A stretch of DNA of 64,000 nucleotides from Nonlabens sp. Ci31 (GCF_012974865.1 NZ_CP043633.1:806001-870000); one strand, 5' to 3'. Shown: positions 8,686-18,843, counted from the stretch's first letter. Notes: generated by a model not told the origin, from the letters alone. Made by a program: numbers and translations.

Positions 8686-9972
8686 CTACAATTCCAAAGC
8701 TTTCTTCACATCATTATCCATCAAGATCTCGATAGGATTTTCTAGAGCTTCTTTAATGGCTACTAAGAAACCTACAGACTCTTTACCATCGATGATACGG
8801 TGATCATAAGAAACGGCCAGATACATCATAGGTCGTGCAACAATTTCACCGTCAACTACTACTGGGCGCTCAATAATATTGTGCATTCCTAAAATAGCGC
8901 TTTGAGGTGGGTTGATAATAGGCGTACTCATCATACTTCCAAAAACACCACCGTTAGTAATCGTAAACGTACCACCGGTCATTTCATCCACAGTGATATC
9001 TCCATCTCTAGCGCGTAAGGCTAACCTTTTCACTTCTTGTTCTACTCCTCTAAAAGAAAGGTTTTCTGCATTTCTAATTACGGGAACCATCAATCCTTTA
9101 GGACCAGACACCGCAATAGAAATATCTTTATAATCATACGTAAGCATTTCCTTACCGTCGATCATAGAGTTCACTGCTGGGTATAGATCCAGCGCTCTCG
9201 TTACTGCTTTAGTAAAGAACGACATGAATCCTAGAGAAACACCGTGCTTGGTTTTAAAAGCCTCTTTGTGTGCTGCACGCAAGTCAAAAATAGCTTTCAT
9301 GTCCACCTCGTTAAACGTGGTTAACATCGCCGTTTCATTCTTAACCATGACCAGACGCTCCGCCACTTTTCTACGCAACATAGAAAGTTTAGTGCGCGAC
9401 TCGCCACGAGATCCAGGCCCTGGAGTTCCCATAGAAGGTTTTGCATTTACCGCATCTTCCTTAGTAATACGTCCATCGCGACCGGTTCCAGATACAGACT
9501 TAGTGTCCATTCCTTTTTCATCGAGAATTTTCTTTGCAGCAGGACTTGGCGTACCGCTAGCATAAGTTTCTTTTGCTTGAGCTGGTTGTGGTGCTTTTGA
9601 ATCGGCAGTTTTATCTTTTCCTGCATTATCCTTTTGCATTTCCTTAGCAACATCTCCATCGTTTCCACCTTCATCGCCGCCACCCATACTAGATGGTGCG
9701 TTGTCAACGTCTTTAGAACCGGCGTTAGGATTTGCAGCTTCCGTGTCTATAAGACAGACTACAGCTCCTACTTCTACAGCATCTCCTTCTTCAGCCATTA
9801 GGGTAATGATACCACTAGCTTCTGCTGGTAATTCAAGAGTAGCTTTATCGCTATCAACCTCAGCAATGGCTTGGTCTTTTTCAACCCAATCGCCTGTGGC
9901 AACTAGCCATTCTGCTATTTCTACTTCTGTAATCGACTCGCCTGGTGAAGGCACTTTCATTTCTAGAGCCAT
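8686..9972 (-). CDS. odhB: Dihydrolipoamide succinyltransferase, E2 of 2-oxoglutarate dehydrogenase
   Basis: A 428-residue E2 component of the TCA-cycle 2-oxoglutarate dehydrogenase complex. It has an N-terminal lipoyl domain with the lipoylated Lys in [13 protein letters not shown] (about residue 43), a long Asp/Gly/Lys-rich linker (about 80-135), a peripheral-subunit-binding domain ([12 protein letters not shown]...GRITKEDA) and a catalytic acyltransferase domain from about 195 with the active-site SYDHRIIDG near the C-terminus. It follows odhA by three bases and is surely co-transcribed and co-translated with it. E3 is not in the window. Confidence 0.96.
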   Translation of the reverse strand: MALEMKVPSPGESITEVEIAEWLVATGDWVEKDQAIAEVDSDKATLELPAEASGIITLMAEEGDAVEVGAVVCLIDTEAANPNAGSKDVDNAPSSMGGGDEGGNDGDVAKEMQKDNAGKDKTADSKAPQPAQAKETYASGTPSPAAKKILDEKGMDTKSVSGTGRDGRITKEDAVNAKPSMGTPGPGSRGESRTKLSMLRRKVAERLVMVKNETAMLTTFNEVDMKAIFDLRAAHKEAFKTKHGVSLGFMSFFTKAVTRALDLYPAVNSMIDGKEMLTYDYKDISIAVSGPKGLMVPVIRNAENLSFRGVEQEVKRLALRARDGDITVDEMTGGTFTITNGGVFGSMMSTPIINPPQSAILGMHNIIERPVVVDGEIVARPMMYLAVSYDHRIIDGKESVGFLVAIKEALENPIEILMDNDVKKALEL

Positions 9973-9975
9973 AAT

Positions 9976-12723
9976 TTATTTATTGGTATTAAATACATCT
10001 TCTATTATTCTTGCCTGTCTTCTCTTAGATCTTGTGGAACTTCCTGAAGCAGGGGCTGCGTACATACTTCTTGAGCACACGCGCCATGTTCTTGTTTCTG
10101 GCATGTGTAACATCAAGTGGGAATATGCTCCCATATTTCTAGGTTCTTCTTGTGCCCAAACGACATCTTTAGAACCGTATTTTTTTATTACTTCTTGCAT
10201 TTGCTCTATCGGAAGTGGGAACAATTGTTCTAGTCTCACTAAGGCAACGTCTGTTCTGTTATTTTCTTCTCTGTATTCTAAAAGATCGTAATAGAGTTTT
10301 CCTGATACAAATACTAATGTTTCCGCTTTCGCGAAAGCGTCACCATCAACATCAATAACCTCTTGAAAACTTCCTTTCTCTAGTTCAGATACCTTGCTTA
10401 CTGCTTTAGGAGAACGCAACAAAGATTTGGGAGTAAACACCACCAAAGGCTTGCGGTAATTCACCAACATCTGACGACGCAACAGGTGAAATAAATTTGC
10501 TGGCGTTGTACAGTTGGCAATAAACATATTATCCTTAGCACACATCTGTAGATAACGTTCTATACGTGCACTCGAGTGCTCAGCTCCTTGACCTTCATAA
10601 CCGTGTGGTAATAATTGTACCAGACCATTCTGATTCTTCCATTTATCTTCTCCAGCACTGATGTACTGATCCATAATGATTTGAGCACCGTTAGAGAAAT
10701 CACCAAATTGTGCTTCCCAAATAGTCAGTGTATTAGGTCTTGCTAAGGCATAACCATATTCAAAACCTACCACTGCATACTCTGACAGATGAGAATTGTA
10801 AATATCCATATTTCCTTTTACACCATCGATATTATTGTGTAAAATGAATTCGCGCTCATTATTTTCTGACTTTACAACAGCGTGACGGTGAGAAAAAGTA
10901 CCTCTTTCTATATCCTGACCACTCATACGTACATCAAATCCTTCCATCATCAAACTACCGTAGGCAAGGTGTTCTCCCATAGCCCAATCCAGTTTATCTT
11001 CATCAAACATGGTCTGACGGGATTCAATGATCTTCTTAACTTTTCTCATGAAAGACTCTGTTTCTGGGAGCTTAGAGATAGCTTTGGTAATTTTTTCTAA
11101 TATACCTCGACCGACACCAGTCGCTACTTTCTTCATCATCTCTTCCTCTGTAGCCTGCTCAAAACCTTCCCATTCATCTTGCATAAATGGAGTGATCAAG
11201 GTATTCTCCATTTGTCTAGAAGTCACTAATTCCTCTTCCAGTCTGTTTTTGTATTGACTTTCTAATTCTTTAACCTTGGAGTTATTAATCACTCCTTCTT
11301 TAAGCAATCTATCCGCATAAATATCACATGGATTCTTTTGCTTAGCAATCGCTTTATATAATTGTGGTTGTGTAAAACGAGGTTCATCTCCTTCATTATG
11401 ACCGTATTTTCTATAGCCTAATAAATCAATAAACACATCCCGACCGAATTCCATACGGAAATCCAGCGCAAAATTCATGGCGTGAACCACTGCCTCAGCA
11501 TCATCTGCATTTACGTGAAGTACCGGTGATAAAGTTACCTTGGCAACATCTGTACAGTAAGTACTAGATCTTGCATCCAAATAGTTAGTTGTAAAACCTA
11601 CTTGGTTGTTGACCACTAAGTGAATGGTTCCTGCAGTTTTATAAGCGTCTAATTGCGCCATTTGCACCACTTCATAAACGATTCCTTGACCAGCAATAGC
11701 TGCGTCACCGTGTACAACAATAGGAAGTACTTTAGAGAAATCCTCAGGAGTGTGCCTGTCTTGTTTAGCGCGTGTAATCCCTTCTACTACGGCACCTACC
11801 GCCTCTAAGTGAGAAGGGTTAGGTACTATATTTATATTGATATCGTTGCCGTTATCTGTTTTTCTTTTACTGGTATATCCTAGGTGGTACTTGACATCAC
11901 CATCAAAAATATCTTGTTCGTAATCTTTACCGTCAAATTCGGAGAAAATATCCTTTACAGGCTTTCCAAAAATATTAGTCAATACATTTAAGCGACCTCG
12001 ATGCGCCATTCCCAGTACAAATTGATCCACTCCTTTATCTGCAGCATTTTCTATTAATGCATCAAGTGCAGGAATCAATGATTCATTTCCTTCTAGAGAA
12101 AAACGCTTCTGACCTACATACTTGCTATGAAGAAAAGTTTCAAAAGAAACCGCTTCATTCAGCTTCTTAAGAATCTGTATTTTTTGATCCTTATTAAAGG
12201 TAGGATGGTTGTCGTTTTTATGCAGCCAGTTTTGGATCCATTTAATTTCATCTGGTTTGCGTATATACATATACTCCACACCTATACTCTCACAATACAC
12301 CTTATTAAGGTGAGCGATGATATTCCTGAGGCTCGTTTTTCCTAGATCTATTAATTCTCCTGAATCAAAAGGAGTATCTAAATCTGCATCAGAAAGACCA
12401 AAGTTCACCAAGTCTAACTTAGGCTCGTAATTACGGCGTTCTCTTACTGGATTTGTTTTAGTAAACAAATGACCTCTTGACCTGTATGCGTCGATTAATT
12501 TTACAACTTGAAATTCTTTCTGTAGATTTTCTGGAACAACTGCAGAAGTTCCTGCGTGCTCTACTACGAGGTCGCCCTCGTGAGCGCTCTCCATTCCAAA
12601 ATCAAAACCTTGAAAAAAGGCCCGCCATGAAGGCTCTACCTGGTCTGGATTAATTAGATATTCATCATAAAGTTGTGCGAAGTATGCAGTATGTGCTGCA
12701 TTTAGAAATGAAAACTTGTCCAT
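9976..12723 (-). CDS. odhA: 2-oxoglutarate dehydrogenase E1 component
   Basis: A 915-residue thiamine-diphosphate enzyme that decarboxylates 2-oxoglutarate and passes succinyl to odhB. It opens MDKFSFLNAAHTAYFAQLYDEY, the E2-binding motif of this family. ThDP-binding residues lie around HGDAAIAGQGIVYE (about 345), and there is a transketolase-like pyrimidine-binding domain (about 580-780) and the C-terminal OGDH domain. The start was set at 12723, since an upstream in-frame ATG at 12765 adds 14 residues (LQLIIRINFLPY) not expected in the family. The dispersed palindrome encodes AFAKA near residue 800, in a poorly conserved loop before LVFVSGKLYYDL. Confidence 0.96.
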   Translation of the reverse strand: MDKFSFLNAAHTAYFAQLYDEYLINPDQVEPSWRAFFQGFDFGMESAHEGDLVVEHAGTSAVVPENLQKEFQVVKLIDAYRSRGHLFTKTNPVRERRNYEPKLDLVNFGLSDADLDTPFDSGELIDLGKTSLRNIIAHLNKVYCESIGVEYMYIRKPDEIKWIQNWLHKNDNHPTFNKDQKIQILKKLNEAVSFETFLHSKYVGQKRFSLEGNESLIPALDALIENAADKGVDQFVLGMAHRGRLNVLTNIFGKPVKDIFSEFDGKDYEQDIFDGDVKYHLGYTSKRKTDNGNDININIVPNPSHLEAVGAVVEGITRAKQDRHTPEDFSKVLPIVVHGDAAIAGQGIVYEVVQMAQLDAYKTAGTIHLVVNNQVGFTTNYLDARSSTYCTDVAKVTLSPVLHVNADDAEAVVHAMNFALDFRMEFGRDVFIDLLGYRKYGHNEGDEPRFTQPQLYKAIAKQKNPCDIYADRLLKEGVINNSKVKELESQYKNRLEEELVTSRQMENTLITPFMQDEWEGFEQATEEEMMKKVATGVGRGILEKITKAISKLPETESFMRKVKKIIESRQTMFDEDKLDWAMGEHLAYGSLMMEGFDVRMSGQDIERGTFSHRHAVVKSENNEREFILHNNIDGVKGNMDIYNSHLSEYAVVGFEYGYALARPNTLTIWEAQFGDFSNGAQIIMDQYISAGEDKWKNQNGLVQLLPHGYEGQGAEHSSARIERYLQMCAKDNMFIANCTTPANLFHLLRRQMLVNYRKPLVVFTPKSLLRSPKAVSKVSELEKGSFQEVIDVDGDAFAKAETLVFVSGKLYYDLLEYREENNRTDVALVRLEQLFPLPIEQMQEVIKKYGSKDVVWAQEEPRNMGAYSHLMLHMPETRTWRVCSRSMYAAPASGSSTRSKRRQARIIEDVFNTNK
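10324..10339. repeat. Dispersed palindrome CGCTTTCGCGAAAGCG, copy 2
   Basis: Perfect 16-bp copy inside odhA, read in the AFAKA phase. Confidence 0.9.
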
Positions 12724-12762
12724 ATATGGAAGGAAATTTATCCTTATTATCAATTGTAATTG

Positions 12763-12770
12763 CAAAAATA
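12763..12770 (-). promoter_or_regulatory. Candidate -7 box (TATTTTTG) for odhAB
   Basis: Exact TAnnTTTG on the minus strand, 40 bases before the chosen odhA start. Transcription starting there would exclude the upstream ATG at 12765, supporting the shorter protein. Confidence 0.45.
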
Positions 12771-13001
12771 AAGAAATGTGCCGTCATGTCATAAGCTTTT
12801 GTACTTTTATAACAGTGAACTCGTTAAAACCCTTTCTATAAACCCCTATATTTTGGTTTTAAAGTTAAATATTGTCATTTGTCGCCAAAGTAACGATGCT
12901 GTAAAAGAATAAAAAACCTTTATTTAATTTTAAATGATCTATTTTTCCCTTGGAAGTAAGAAAGTTTAAGAAATTCCGAACCAATTATTAATCCATACGT
13001 T

Positions 13002-13532
13002 ATGAAAACCTATTCCTTAAGAAACATCAGTATACTATCTGTATTTGGATTGTTTTGTTGCATTTCTTTTAGTCAGCAACTAGAAGAGTCTAAATTTTGG
13101 GACCGCGTTCTATTTGGAGGTAACATAGGGGCTAACTTTGGTAATAACTTTAGTTCGGTTCTTATTGCTCCACAAGCCATTTATCAAGTGAACAAATACA
13201 TAGGTCTAGGCGTTGGTTTAAATTACAGCTATTCAGAAAGAGACCTCAATAGATTTGACGACTTTAAATCTACTATTGCAGGTGGTAGCTTAATTGCTCT
13301 TGCACAACCTATAGACTTCCTTCAAGTCAGCGCAGACTTTGAATACCTCCATGTAAACAGGAACTTTGCCGACTCTAGTTTTGATGATAATTACTGGGTT
13401 CCTGCCTTTTTCTTAGGAGCTGGTTATCAACAAGGGAATTTTGTGATAGGCGCGAGATATGATGTACTCTTTAATGAGAGACGCAGTGTTTATCAAAACG
13501 GGATTCAGCCTTTTATTAGGGTGTTGTTTTAA
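13002..13532 (+). CDS. Small outer-membrane beta-barrel protein
   Basis: A 176-residue protein with a signal peptide (to about residue 24, SFSQ). Alternating hydrophobic/polar strands typical of an eight-strand OMP follow (FGGNIGANFGN, YIGLGVGLNYSYS, PAFFLGAGYQQGNFVIGARYDV). It ends in a barrel-type C-terminus with terminal Phe (GIQPFIRVLF). It resembles the porin-family/OMP beta-barrel proteins common in Bacteroidota. No OmpA-like or adhesion motif is present and the role is unknown. It is a single gene divergent from odhA across a 278-base AT-rich gap. Confidence 0.8.
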   Translation: MKTYSLRNISILSVFGLFCCISFSQQLEESKFWDRVLFGGNIGANFGNNFSSVLIAPQAIYQVNKYIGLGVGLNYSYSERDLNRFDDFKSTIAGGSLIALAQPIDFLQVSADFEYLHVNRNFADSSFDDNYWVPAFFLGAGYQQGNFVIGARYDVLFNERRSVYQNGIQPFIRVLF

Positions 13533-13644
13533 TCGTGATTTAGATTTATAATTTTATTTTAGAATTAGATAGGTATCCTGAGGCAGCTCAGGGCGAAAAC
13601 TTTATAGCAACAGGCAAGAAACAATTGTATAGACCTTGCTTATG

Positions 13645-13950
13645 TCACTGCCTTAACCTAAACTGAATTTTACTCCATTCCCGCATTATAAAACCGAGTA
13701 TAATTCCGTTTTCAAGGTTTTTCTCCTGCACGTCTGCCAGATAATAGAGTTGTTGTAATTTAGGATCGCTTTCTTCTATCGCTTCATTTAATAAATAGGC
13801 TAGAGAATCAATAAACTCTTTGGGATTAGCATCCTCTATCGCATCAAATCCAGATCTTTCCAAATCTTTATTGACTTGGCTTTTAAACACCATAAAAACA
13901 TGATGTCTATCTTCTAGTTTATCTTGTATAATGGTAAGCTTTTCAGACAT
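13645..13950 (-). CDS. Conserved hypothetical cytosolic protein
   Basis: A 101-residue, acidic, helix-rich protein (EKLTIIQDKLEDRHHVFMVFKS...) with no signal peptide, membrane span or Cys motif. It ends IMREWSKIQFRLRQ. I do not recognise a family. It has a clear start preceded by an AT-rich leader, and codon use is like its neighbours. It is convergent with the barrel gene (112-base gap), and the following region on its upstream side holds repeats rather than genes. No function proposed. Confidence 0.65.
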   Translation of the reverse strand: MSEKLTIIQDKLEDRHHVFMVFKSQVNKDLERSGFDAIEDANPKEFIDSLAYLLNEAIEESDPKLQQLYYLADVQEKNLENGIILGFIMREWSKIQFRLRQ

Positions 13951-14040
13951 AAGTGGACTTTAAAAGTTCAAATTTAAAAGTTTGTTTACACAAGTCGGCA
14001 GTTTTATGATGTATTCTTACAGTTCATTTATTCGTTTGTA

Positions 14041-14074
14041 GTTTTCGCACCCTTTAGGGTTGGGGAACGAAAAC
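14041..14074. repeat. Intergenic hairpin repeat GTTTTCG...CGAAAAC, copy A
   Basis: Outer arms GTTTTCG and CGAAAAC enclose CACCCTTTAGGGTTGGGG. A near-identical copy lies at 36373-36405. The surrounding 13951-14249 gap holds no gene. Confidence 0.65.
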
Positions 14075-14223
14075 AGGTGGAGGGACTCAAAAGAGTCGGG
14101 TCTTGTTCAAAATGGCAACTATTAAAGTTTCTTTTACGACCCTGTTTCCGTTGGAAGGAATTGTCGGCAGGACAGCTCAAAAGGCGGTAAAGAGAGAAAA
14201 TTGATCGAGAAATTAATAAAAAG

Positions 14224-14243
14224 ATTTCCGCCTACGCGGAAAT
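14224..14243 (+). other. Hairpin just upstream of the helicase start codon
   Basis: ATTTCCGC and GCGGAAAT with a 4-base loop end six bases before the ATG at 14250. It could reduce ribosome access. A related hairpin, TCCGCCGCAGCGGA, lies at 22415-22428. Confidence 0.5.
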
Positions 14244-14249
14244 TGGTGC

Positions 14250-16706
14250 ATGACTAAAAAAGAACTGTTTCATATAGCCGAAGATTATTTTCAACAACAA
14301 GGTTGGACCGCGTTTCCATTCCAAAAACAGACTTGGGACGCATTTATCGCTGGAAAAAACGGTTTGCTCAACGCACCTACAGGTAGTGGAAAAACCTATG
14401 CACTTTGGGTGGCGATAGTTCTACAATACATCAAATCAAATCCAGATTATAAAACAAAAAACAAAAAAGGCTTAAAAGCCATCTGGATCACGCCTTTGCG
14501 ATCGCTTTCGCAAGAAATTGCGCAAACATCGCAAAAATTTGTGGACGGAATAGGATTGCCGTTTACCGTAGGAATACGATCTGGGGATACCAGCACAAAA
14601 GAACGAGCCGCGCAAAAAAAATGCATGCCAGACCTTCTAATCACCACGCCAGAGAGCTTGCATTTATTACTCGCAACTAAAGAGCATGCAAAATTATTTC
14701 AAAATTGCAACGCCATCATTATTGATGAATGGCATGAACTGTTGGGAACAAAACGAGGTGTTCAAATGGAATTGGGACTTTCCCGATTAGCGGGAATAAA
14801 TAAACACTTGCGCATTTGGGGAATCAGCGCCACCATCGGCAATCTCGAGCAAGCCAGACAGGTTTTATTAGGTGTTGATTCTAACCGCTTTCGCGAAAGC
14901 GTACTCATCAAAGCAAATCTGAAAAAGAAGATAGAAGTGCGATCTATTATACCAGAAAGCATGGATAAATTCCCATGGCGGGGACATTTAGGTTTGCATT
15001 TATTAAAAGATGTGGTCAAGATTATAAATGGCAGTAGATCGACCCTGATTTTTACCAATACCAGAGCGCAATGTGAATTATGGTTTCAAGCACTGATGCA
15101 CCAACATCCCGAATTTGCTGGTGAAGTCGCCATGCATCATGGTTCCATTAATAAAGAAACACGTATTTGGGTAGAGAATGCGATTAGAAACGAGTCTTTA
15201 AGAGCTTGCGTTTGTACCTCGTCACTTGATCTAGGAGTAGATTTTGCTCCTGTAGAAACCATTATTCAAATAGGCAGTCCCAAAGGTGTTGCCAGATTTT
15301 TACAACGTGCAGGAAGGTCGGGTCATCAACCTGGAGAGACTTCTGTAATTTACTTCTTGCCTACTCATGCACTAGAATTAATTGAAGCCAGCGCATTACA
15401 AAAAGCGGTGACAACTCAAGCGGTGGAAGATCGTTTGCCTTATCTGAACTGCTATGATGTACTCATTCAGCACCTGTGTACGCTAGCGGTTTCTGGCGGT
15501 TTTTATCCCAAAGAAATTTATCCCGAGGTAAAAGCAACTTTTTGTTATCAAGAATTGACTTATGAAGAATTTGACTGGTGTTTAAAATTCATCGTTTATG
15601 GAAGTTCTTCCTTAACCTCTTATGACGAGTATAAAAAGGTTTCTATAGATAAAGATGGCCGGTATTTTATAGAGGACCGCGGTATTGCGATGCGACACCG
15701 TTTGCAAATGGGGACTATAGTTACTGGAACTGACATCACGGTAAAATATGCCACTGGCGGCTATATAGGTTCTATTGAAGAATATTTTATCAGTCAGCTG
15801 TCGCGCGGCGATGTGTTTGTTTTTGCCGGTCGCACCTTAGAATTTGTACGTCTTAAAGGAATGATCGCCCAAGTACGCAACTCTTCCAAAAAAAAAGGCA
15901 AAGTAACCAGCTGGATGGGAAGCCGCATGCCGCTTAGCTCTCAATTAGGCGAGTTACTACGGGAAGAAATGCAAAACTTCCAGTCTGGTAAAAAACAAAC
16001 GCCTGAAGTCAAAGCCTTAAAGGACATCATCGCAAGGCAACAGCAAGAAAGTATCGTACCTCAAAATCATGAATTTTTAATAGAGACTTTCAAAACCCGA
16101 GAAGGATACCATGCGGTATTTTATCCATTTGAAGGAAGATTGGTCCACATGGCTATGGCTGGGCTGATTGCTTACCGCATCAGTTTGTTGCAGCCCATTA
16201 GTTTTTCACTGGCCTATAATGATTACGGCTTTGAAATCTTAAGCGATCAAGAATTTGATATGCAAAATGTATTGGATAATAATTTAATCACTTCAGAAAT
16301 GATATGGGAAGATCTAGAAGCAAGTGTCAATGCCACAGAGCTCGCCAAAAGAAAATTTAGAGACATCGCCGTCATCGCTGGACTTGTTTTTACGGGTTAC
16401 CCCAATAAGGCCGTAAAAGTGAAACACCTGCAAAGCAGTAGCCAATTGCTTTTTGAGGTCTTTAGAGATAATGAACCAGACAATTTACTCTTCCGTCAAG
16501 CCTATACAGAAACCTACGAGCAAGAAATAGAAGAATACCGATTGCGAGAAGCTTTTGAACGTATAGAAAATCAAACTCTAGTCTGGAAGGCCTGTGAGCG
16601 ACCTACTCCCTTCTCTTTCCCGATTATAACGGACCGCTTAAGAGAAAAACTGAGTAGTGAAAAACTAGCCGATCGCATTAAAAGAATGCAATTGAAATGG
16701 GAATAA
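14250..16706 (+). CDS. Lhr-type DExH-box helicase (ligase-associated type)
   Basis: An 818-residue superfamily 2 helicase. Motif I is NAPTGSGKTYALW (about residue 46), motif II is IIDEWHELLG, motif III SATIGN, motif IV region IFTNTRAQ, motif V TSSLDLGVDF and motif VI QRAGRSGH. After the helicase core comes the Lhr winged-helix/beta-barrel portion (about 400-650). Length and motifs match the DNA-ligase-associated DEXH helicases implicated in DNA repair. Such genes usually sit next to an ATP-dependent ligase, an exonuclease and a metallophosphoesterase; none is found on either side here. The dispersed palindrome encodes RFRES near residue 214. Confidence 0.9.
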   Translation: MTKKELFHIAEDYFQQQGWTAFPFQKQTWDAFIAGKNGLLNAPTGSGKTYALWVAIVLQYIKSNPDYKTKNKKGLKAIWITPLRSLSQEIAQTSQKFVDGIGLPFTVGIRSGDTSTKERAAQKKCMPDLLITTPESLHLLLATKEHAKLFQNCNAIIIDEWHELLGTKRGVQMELGLSRLAGINKHLRIWGISATIGNLEQARQVLLGVDSNRFRESVLIKANLKKKIEVRSIIPESMDKFPWRGHLGLHLLKDVVKIINGSRSTLIFTNTRAQCELWFQALMHQHPEFAGEVAMHHGSINKETRIWVENAIRNESLRACVCTSSLDLGVDFAPVETIIQIGSPKGVARFLQRAGRSGHQPGETSVIYFLPTHALELIEASALQKAVTTQAVEDRLPYLNCYDVLIQHLCTLAVSGGFYPKEIYPEVKATFCYQELTYEEFDWCLKFIVYGSSSLTSYDEYKKVSIDKDGRYFIEDRGIAMRHRLQMGTIVTGTDITVKYATGGYIGSIEEYFISQLSRGDVFVFAGRTLEFVRLKGMIAQVRNSSKKKGKVTSWMGSRMPLSSQLGELLREEMQNFQSGKKQTPEVKALKDIIARQQQESIVPQNHEFLIETFKTREGYHAVFYPFEGRLVHMAMAGLIAYRISLLQPISFSLAYNDYGFEILSDQEFDMQNVLDNNLITSEMIWEDLEASVNATELAKRKFRDIAVIAGLVFTGYPNKAVKVKHLQSSSQLLFEVFRDNEPDNLLFRQAYTETYEQEIEEYRLREAFERIENQTLVWKACERPTPFSFPIITDRLREKLSSEKLADRIKRMQLKWE
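14886..14901. repeat. Dispersed palindrome CGCTTTCGCGAAAGCG, copy 3
   Basis: Perfect copy in the helicase gene, RFRES phase. A partial match, CGCTTTCGC, lies about 380 bases upstream (near 14503). Confidence 0.9.
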
Positions 16707-16990
16707 AGTGGAACTTGAAAAGAAATCAAACTGTTTGGTATAGCTTTGAACGGAATGAACGTCATGAGGAATGGACAGCTTCCAGGGCAAAAACAAATCA
16801 CAATGCTTGTTAAAGCAACAGCACTGCACGGATCTTGCCAAATTACTGCCACCTGGATCGACCTAAAAAGCCCATTCTCTCTAAAAACTTTTGACTATTC
16901 TCTATATGATTTGAGAAATATACCCTTTAAGGGGTATTGTGTTGATAATAAATAAATTAGATATTTAATAAATCTTAAAACCAATTTATT

Positions 16991-17350
16991 ATGAAATCTA
17001 AATTATTATTATTTCTACTCTTAACCATTGGCGGAGTTACTACATCTCTTTCCCAAAGTGTGGATGGATACACCTTTCATGAAACAAGTAACGGAGTTTC
17101 ACTTTATTACAAACAAAGTGAATATGGTGTCACTTTTAGAGCAATCAACAAAAGAGATGAATATGTTTATGTAAAGGTTTATAATGTTGTTAGTTCTTGG
17201 AGTAATGGAAAAACAAGAAGGAAAGACGTAAATATTGGTTTTGTTGGAGTGGGTAAAGCTTCAAACGGCGGAGGATTAAATACAGATGACTATAGCAAGA
17301 TTAAAAAATGGAGCTTTGACAGTTGGAAATGGTCAGAAGACCCATTATAA
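16991..17350 (+). CDS. Small secreted hypothetical protein
   Basis: A 119-residue protein with a signal peptide (MKSKLLLFLLLTIGGVTTSLSQ) and a mature part rich in Tyr, Lys and Ser (YTFHETSNGVSLYYKQSEYGVTFRAINKRDEYVYVKVYNV). This looks like a small beta-sandwich of the kind found in secreted hypotheticals of this group. No Cys or catalytic motif. The 284 bases before it hold no convincing gene, although a short frame near 16720-16800 looks coding-like; I could not identify it. A 9-bp CCCTTTAAGGGG-type palindrome at 16924-16935 lies about 55 bases before the start. It ends just before a strong terminator. Function unknown. Confidence 0.7.
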   Translation: MKSKLLLFLLLTIGGVTTSLSQSVDGYTFHETSNGVSLYYKQSEYGVTFRAINKRDEYVYVKVYNVVSSWSNGKTRRKDVNIGFVGVGKASNGGGLNTDDYSKIKKWSFDSWKWSEDPL

Positions 17351-17367
17351 GATAACTTTATAAAAGC

Positions 17368-17398
17368 AAAGCCAAACTTCTAGTTTGGCTTTGTATTT
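17368..17398 (+). terminator. Rho-independent terminator after the small secreted protein
   Basis: An 11-bp perfect stem (17368-17378 with 17382-17392, 3-base loop) followed by a T-rich stretch. It lies between convergent genes. Confidence 0.8.
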
Positions 17399-17425
17399 TA
17401 AATAGACATCAAAATTGAAGAATAC

Positions 17426-18646
17426 CTATTCCTCTTCCTCTTCTTCTATATAATCTGGATATAAAAACGAGTTATAAGGAAAACGCTTTATATGGATCTC
17501 CCGTACTTTATCATAAACTTTTTTACGAAAATCTTCCATATTCTCTTTCTCAGTAGCAGAAATAAAAATGACGTTTTCGCCTAATTTTGCCATCCAAGTC
17601 TCGCGCCATTCTTCTAAAGAATAATGAGCAGAGGTACGTTCTTCCATTAAATCAGTCTCGTCATAATCTTGTGCTTGATAAGCATCGATCTTATTAAAAA
17701 CCATTATGGTAGGCTTATCTACAGCGTCTATTTCTCCTAAAATCCGATTTACCGAAGCAATGTGATCTTCAAAAGACTCATGAGATATATCTACGATGTG
17801 AAGCAACAAATCAGACTCACGAACCTCATCAAGTGTAGACTTAAATGATTCTACTAGTTGAGTTGGTAATTTTCTAATAAAACCTACGGTATCTGTTAAC
17901 AAGAAAGGTAAGTTTCCTATCACCACTTTTCTAACTGTAGTGTCTAATGTTGCAAAGAGTTTGTTTTCAGCAAACACCTCACTTTTAGAGACAACATTCA
18001 TCAACGTACTTTTCCCTACGTTGGTATAACCTACTAAAGAGACGCGCACCAACTGACCGCGATTCCCGCGTTGAGTAGACATTTGCTTATCTATGGTAAG
18101 TAGTTTTTTCTTGAGTAATGTGATGCGATCGCGTACGATACGTCTATCGGTCTCGATTTCTGTTTCTCCAGGACCACGCATTCCTATACCCCCTTTTTGT
18201 CTCTCCAAGTGAGTCCATAAACCTACTAATCGAGGTAATAAATATTGGTATTGTGCCAGTTCTACTTGAGTTCTTGCATAACTGGTTTGAGCTCTTTGCG
18301 CAAAAATATCAAGAATCAGATAGGTTCTATCAATAATTTTTGCCTCGAGTATTTTTTCAATGTTCTTTTGCTGTGCGGGGGAAAGCTCGTCATCAAAAAT
18401 GATGGTTCCTATGTTGTGCGATCGCACATATGCAGCAACTTCTTCCATTTTACCTTTACCTATAAAAGTTTTGGGATTCGGTTTTTGCATTTTTTGATGG
18501 AAACGTTTGCTAACGGTTGCACCAGCGGTATAAGCTAGAAACTCCAGCTCATCCATATATTCATTAAGCTTTTCCTCGTTTTGCTGTTGGGTAATAACAC
18601 CTACAAGAATTGCTTTTTCGTATTCGTGATTTTCTAATTCTAACAT
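17426..18646 (-). CDS. hflX: Ribosome-associated GTPase HflX
   Basis: A 406-residue GTPase that splits or rescues stalled 70S ribosomes. The N-terminal HflX domain shows TFIGKGKMEEV and FDDELSPAQQKNIE. A glycine-rich linker (GGIGMRGPGETEIETDRR) precedes the G domain with P-loop GYTNVGKST (about residue 206), DTVGFIRKLP (G3) and NKID (G4). The C-terminus is acidic (EEEEEE), common in this group. Monocistronic, with a convergent terminator downstream and a candidate promoter upstream. No anomalies. Confidence 0.95.
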   Translation of the reverse strand: MLELENHEYEKAILVGVITQQQNEEKLNEYMDELEFLAYTAGATVSKRFHQKMQKPNPKTFIGKGKMEEVAAYVRSHNIGTIIFDDELSPAQQKNIEKILEAKIIDRTYLILDIFAQRAQTSYARTQVELAQYQYLLPRLVGLWTHLERQKGGIGMRGPGETEIETDRRIVRDRITLLKKKLLTIDKQMSTQRGNRGQLVRVSLVGYTNVGKSTLMNVVSKSEVFAENKLFATLDTTVRKVVIGNLPFLLTDTVGFIRKLPTQLVESFKSTLDEVRESDLLLHIVDISHESFEDHIASVNRILGEIDAVDKPTIMVFNKIDAYQAQDYDETDLMEERTSAHYSLEEWRETWMAKLGENVIFISATEKENMEDFRKKVYDKVREIHIKRFPYNSFLYPDYIEEEEEE

Positions 18647-18665
18647 AAAAATTTATAGAGTCTAA

Positions 18666-18673
18666 CAAAGATA
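18666..18673 (-). promoter_or_regulatory. Candidate -7 box (TATCTTTG) for hflX
   Basis: Exact TAnnTTTG on the minus strand, 20 bases before the start, with a TTG 16 bases further upstream. Confidence 0.5.
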
Positions 18674-18843
18674 ATTGTTTCCCTTAAAGCAACGTGGTAT
18701 TTAGTAAGAGGTTGTGAAAAGGAGCAACAAGAGAAAAAAATCAAGAACGCTATGCTGCAAGATAAACAGTTGTTATAGGTAGGGGAAACCAAAAACCGCA
18801 GCACCTAAAATGCACCGCCGTTTCTAAAAACTAAAAAGAAGTT

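Noticed and set aside
16746..16955. 69-codon ORF after the helicase gene
   Set aside because: No signal peptide, recognisable motif or start context. Another frame (NQTVWYSFERNERHEEW) looks coding-like but is short and unidentified.
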